From Nocardioides sp. zg-1230 (GTDB taxonomy: Bacteria; Actinomycetota; Actinomycetes; Propionibacteriales; Nocardioidaceae), in the NCBI RefSeq assembly GCF_013155335.1, contig NZ_JABJQZ010000005.1:186001-250000 (forward strand): a DNA stretch of 64,000 bases. Direction: 5' to 3'. Each line of letters opens with the position of its first letter. Within the stretch, counting starts at the first letter, position 1. The notes under the pieces are model-generated. The model was not told the origin of the DNA. It searched no databases and worked only from the letters and a program-made list of their open reading frames with translations. This document shows positions 61,985 through 64,000 of this stretch, piece by piece. Both the position numbers and the translations under genes were made by a program.

Positions 61985-64000
<2,016 letters not shown>

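Overview
The window is high-GC actinobacterial chromosomal DNA. The gene content and order (GSI-beta glnA with a GlnR box, lipA/lipB next to a DUF4191 membrane protein, a two-lipoyl-domain E2 beside lpd, dapA followed by RNase J, thyA-folA, a cydA-cydB-cydDC cluster) suggest a Nocardioides-like member of the Propionibacteriales. That assignment is inferred from gene families and was not tested against a database. No rRNA, tRNA, CRISPR array, insertion sequence or phage gene was recognised.

Positions 1-24800 are accessory in character: many small regulators, acetyltransferases, transporters and decayed genes. The first unit (1509-6962) is a divergent redox/sulfur-stress-like module. On the minus strand are an MMPL transporter, a small Cys-rich protein and a YgaP-type DUF2892 membrane protein. 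On the plus strand are thioredoxin, a DUF302 protein, a CsoR-family repressor and an MFS transporter. The repressor has Cys-Gly-Cys at the sensor positions, as in persulfide-sensing CstR. The shared promoter region carries three ATAC...GTAT dyads of CsoR type. Next come an amino-terminally shortened LuxR regulator, a propeller-like lipoprotein, a RibD-type reductase with a divergent AraC regulator, and a GNAT pair whose second member is frameshifted. A four-gene operon with overlapping genes follows (TPR-like protein, 2-phosphosulfolactate phosphatase family protein, histidine kinase, response regulator), ending in a strong terminator. After that are two coupled membrane proteins, a frameshifted Nudix gene, an HxlR regulator divergent from a DHA2 exporter plus hydrolase, a CYTH/GNAT pair, a TetR regulator and an ECF sigma factor that stops early beside the glnA terminator.

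Positions 24800-47000 are mostly housekeeping. They include glnA, an RDD protein, a secreted vanadium-haloperoxidase-like enzyme, and DUF4191-lipA and lipB (lipoate synthesis and transfer). A MerR regulator faces a DUF4188 gene across a perfect operator. Also here are a TIGR01777 epimerase-like protein, a 1173-residue fused ABC exporter with one degenerate ATP site, and sucB and lpd of the 2-oxoglutarate/pyruvate dehydrogenase system, whose E2 is the lipoate acceptor. pepA, gcvT, a methyltransferase and thyA follow.

Positions 47000-64000 hold a short zinc-finger-like gene, folA with a GntR regulator, a Nudix hydrolase, a nucleotidyltransferase with a TfoX-like protein, dapA-rnj, a GAF-domain histidine kinase, and cydA-cydB-cydDC with CydD and CydC fused in one polypeptide. 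The cyd operon is divergent from a BlaI/BlaR1-type pair, and BlaI-like dyads lie between them, so the repressor may control cytochrome bd. The window ends in the carboxy-terminal part of a secreted thermolysin-like protease.
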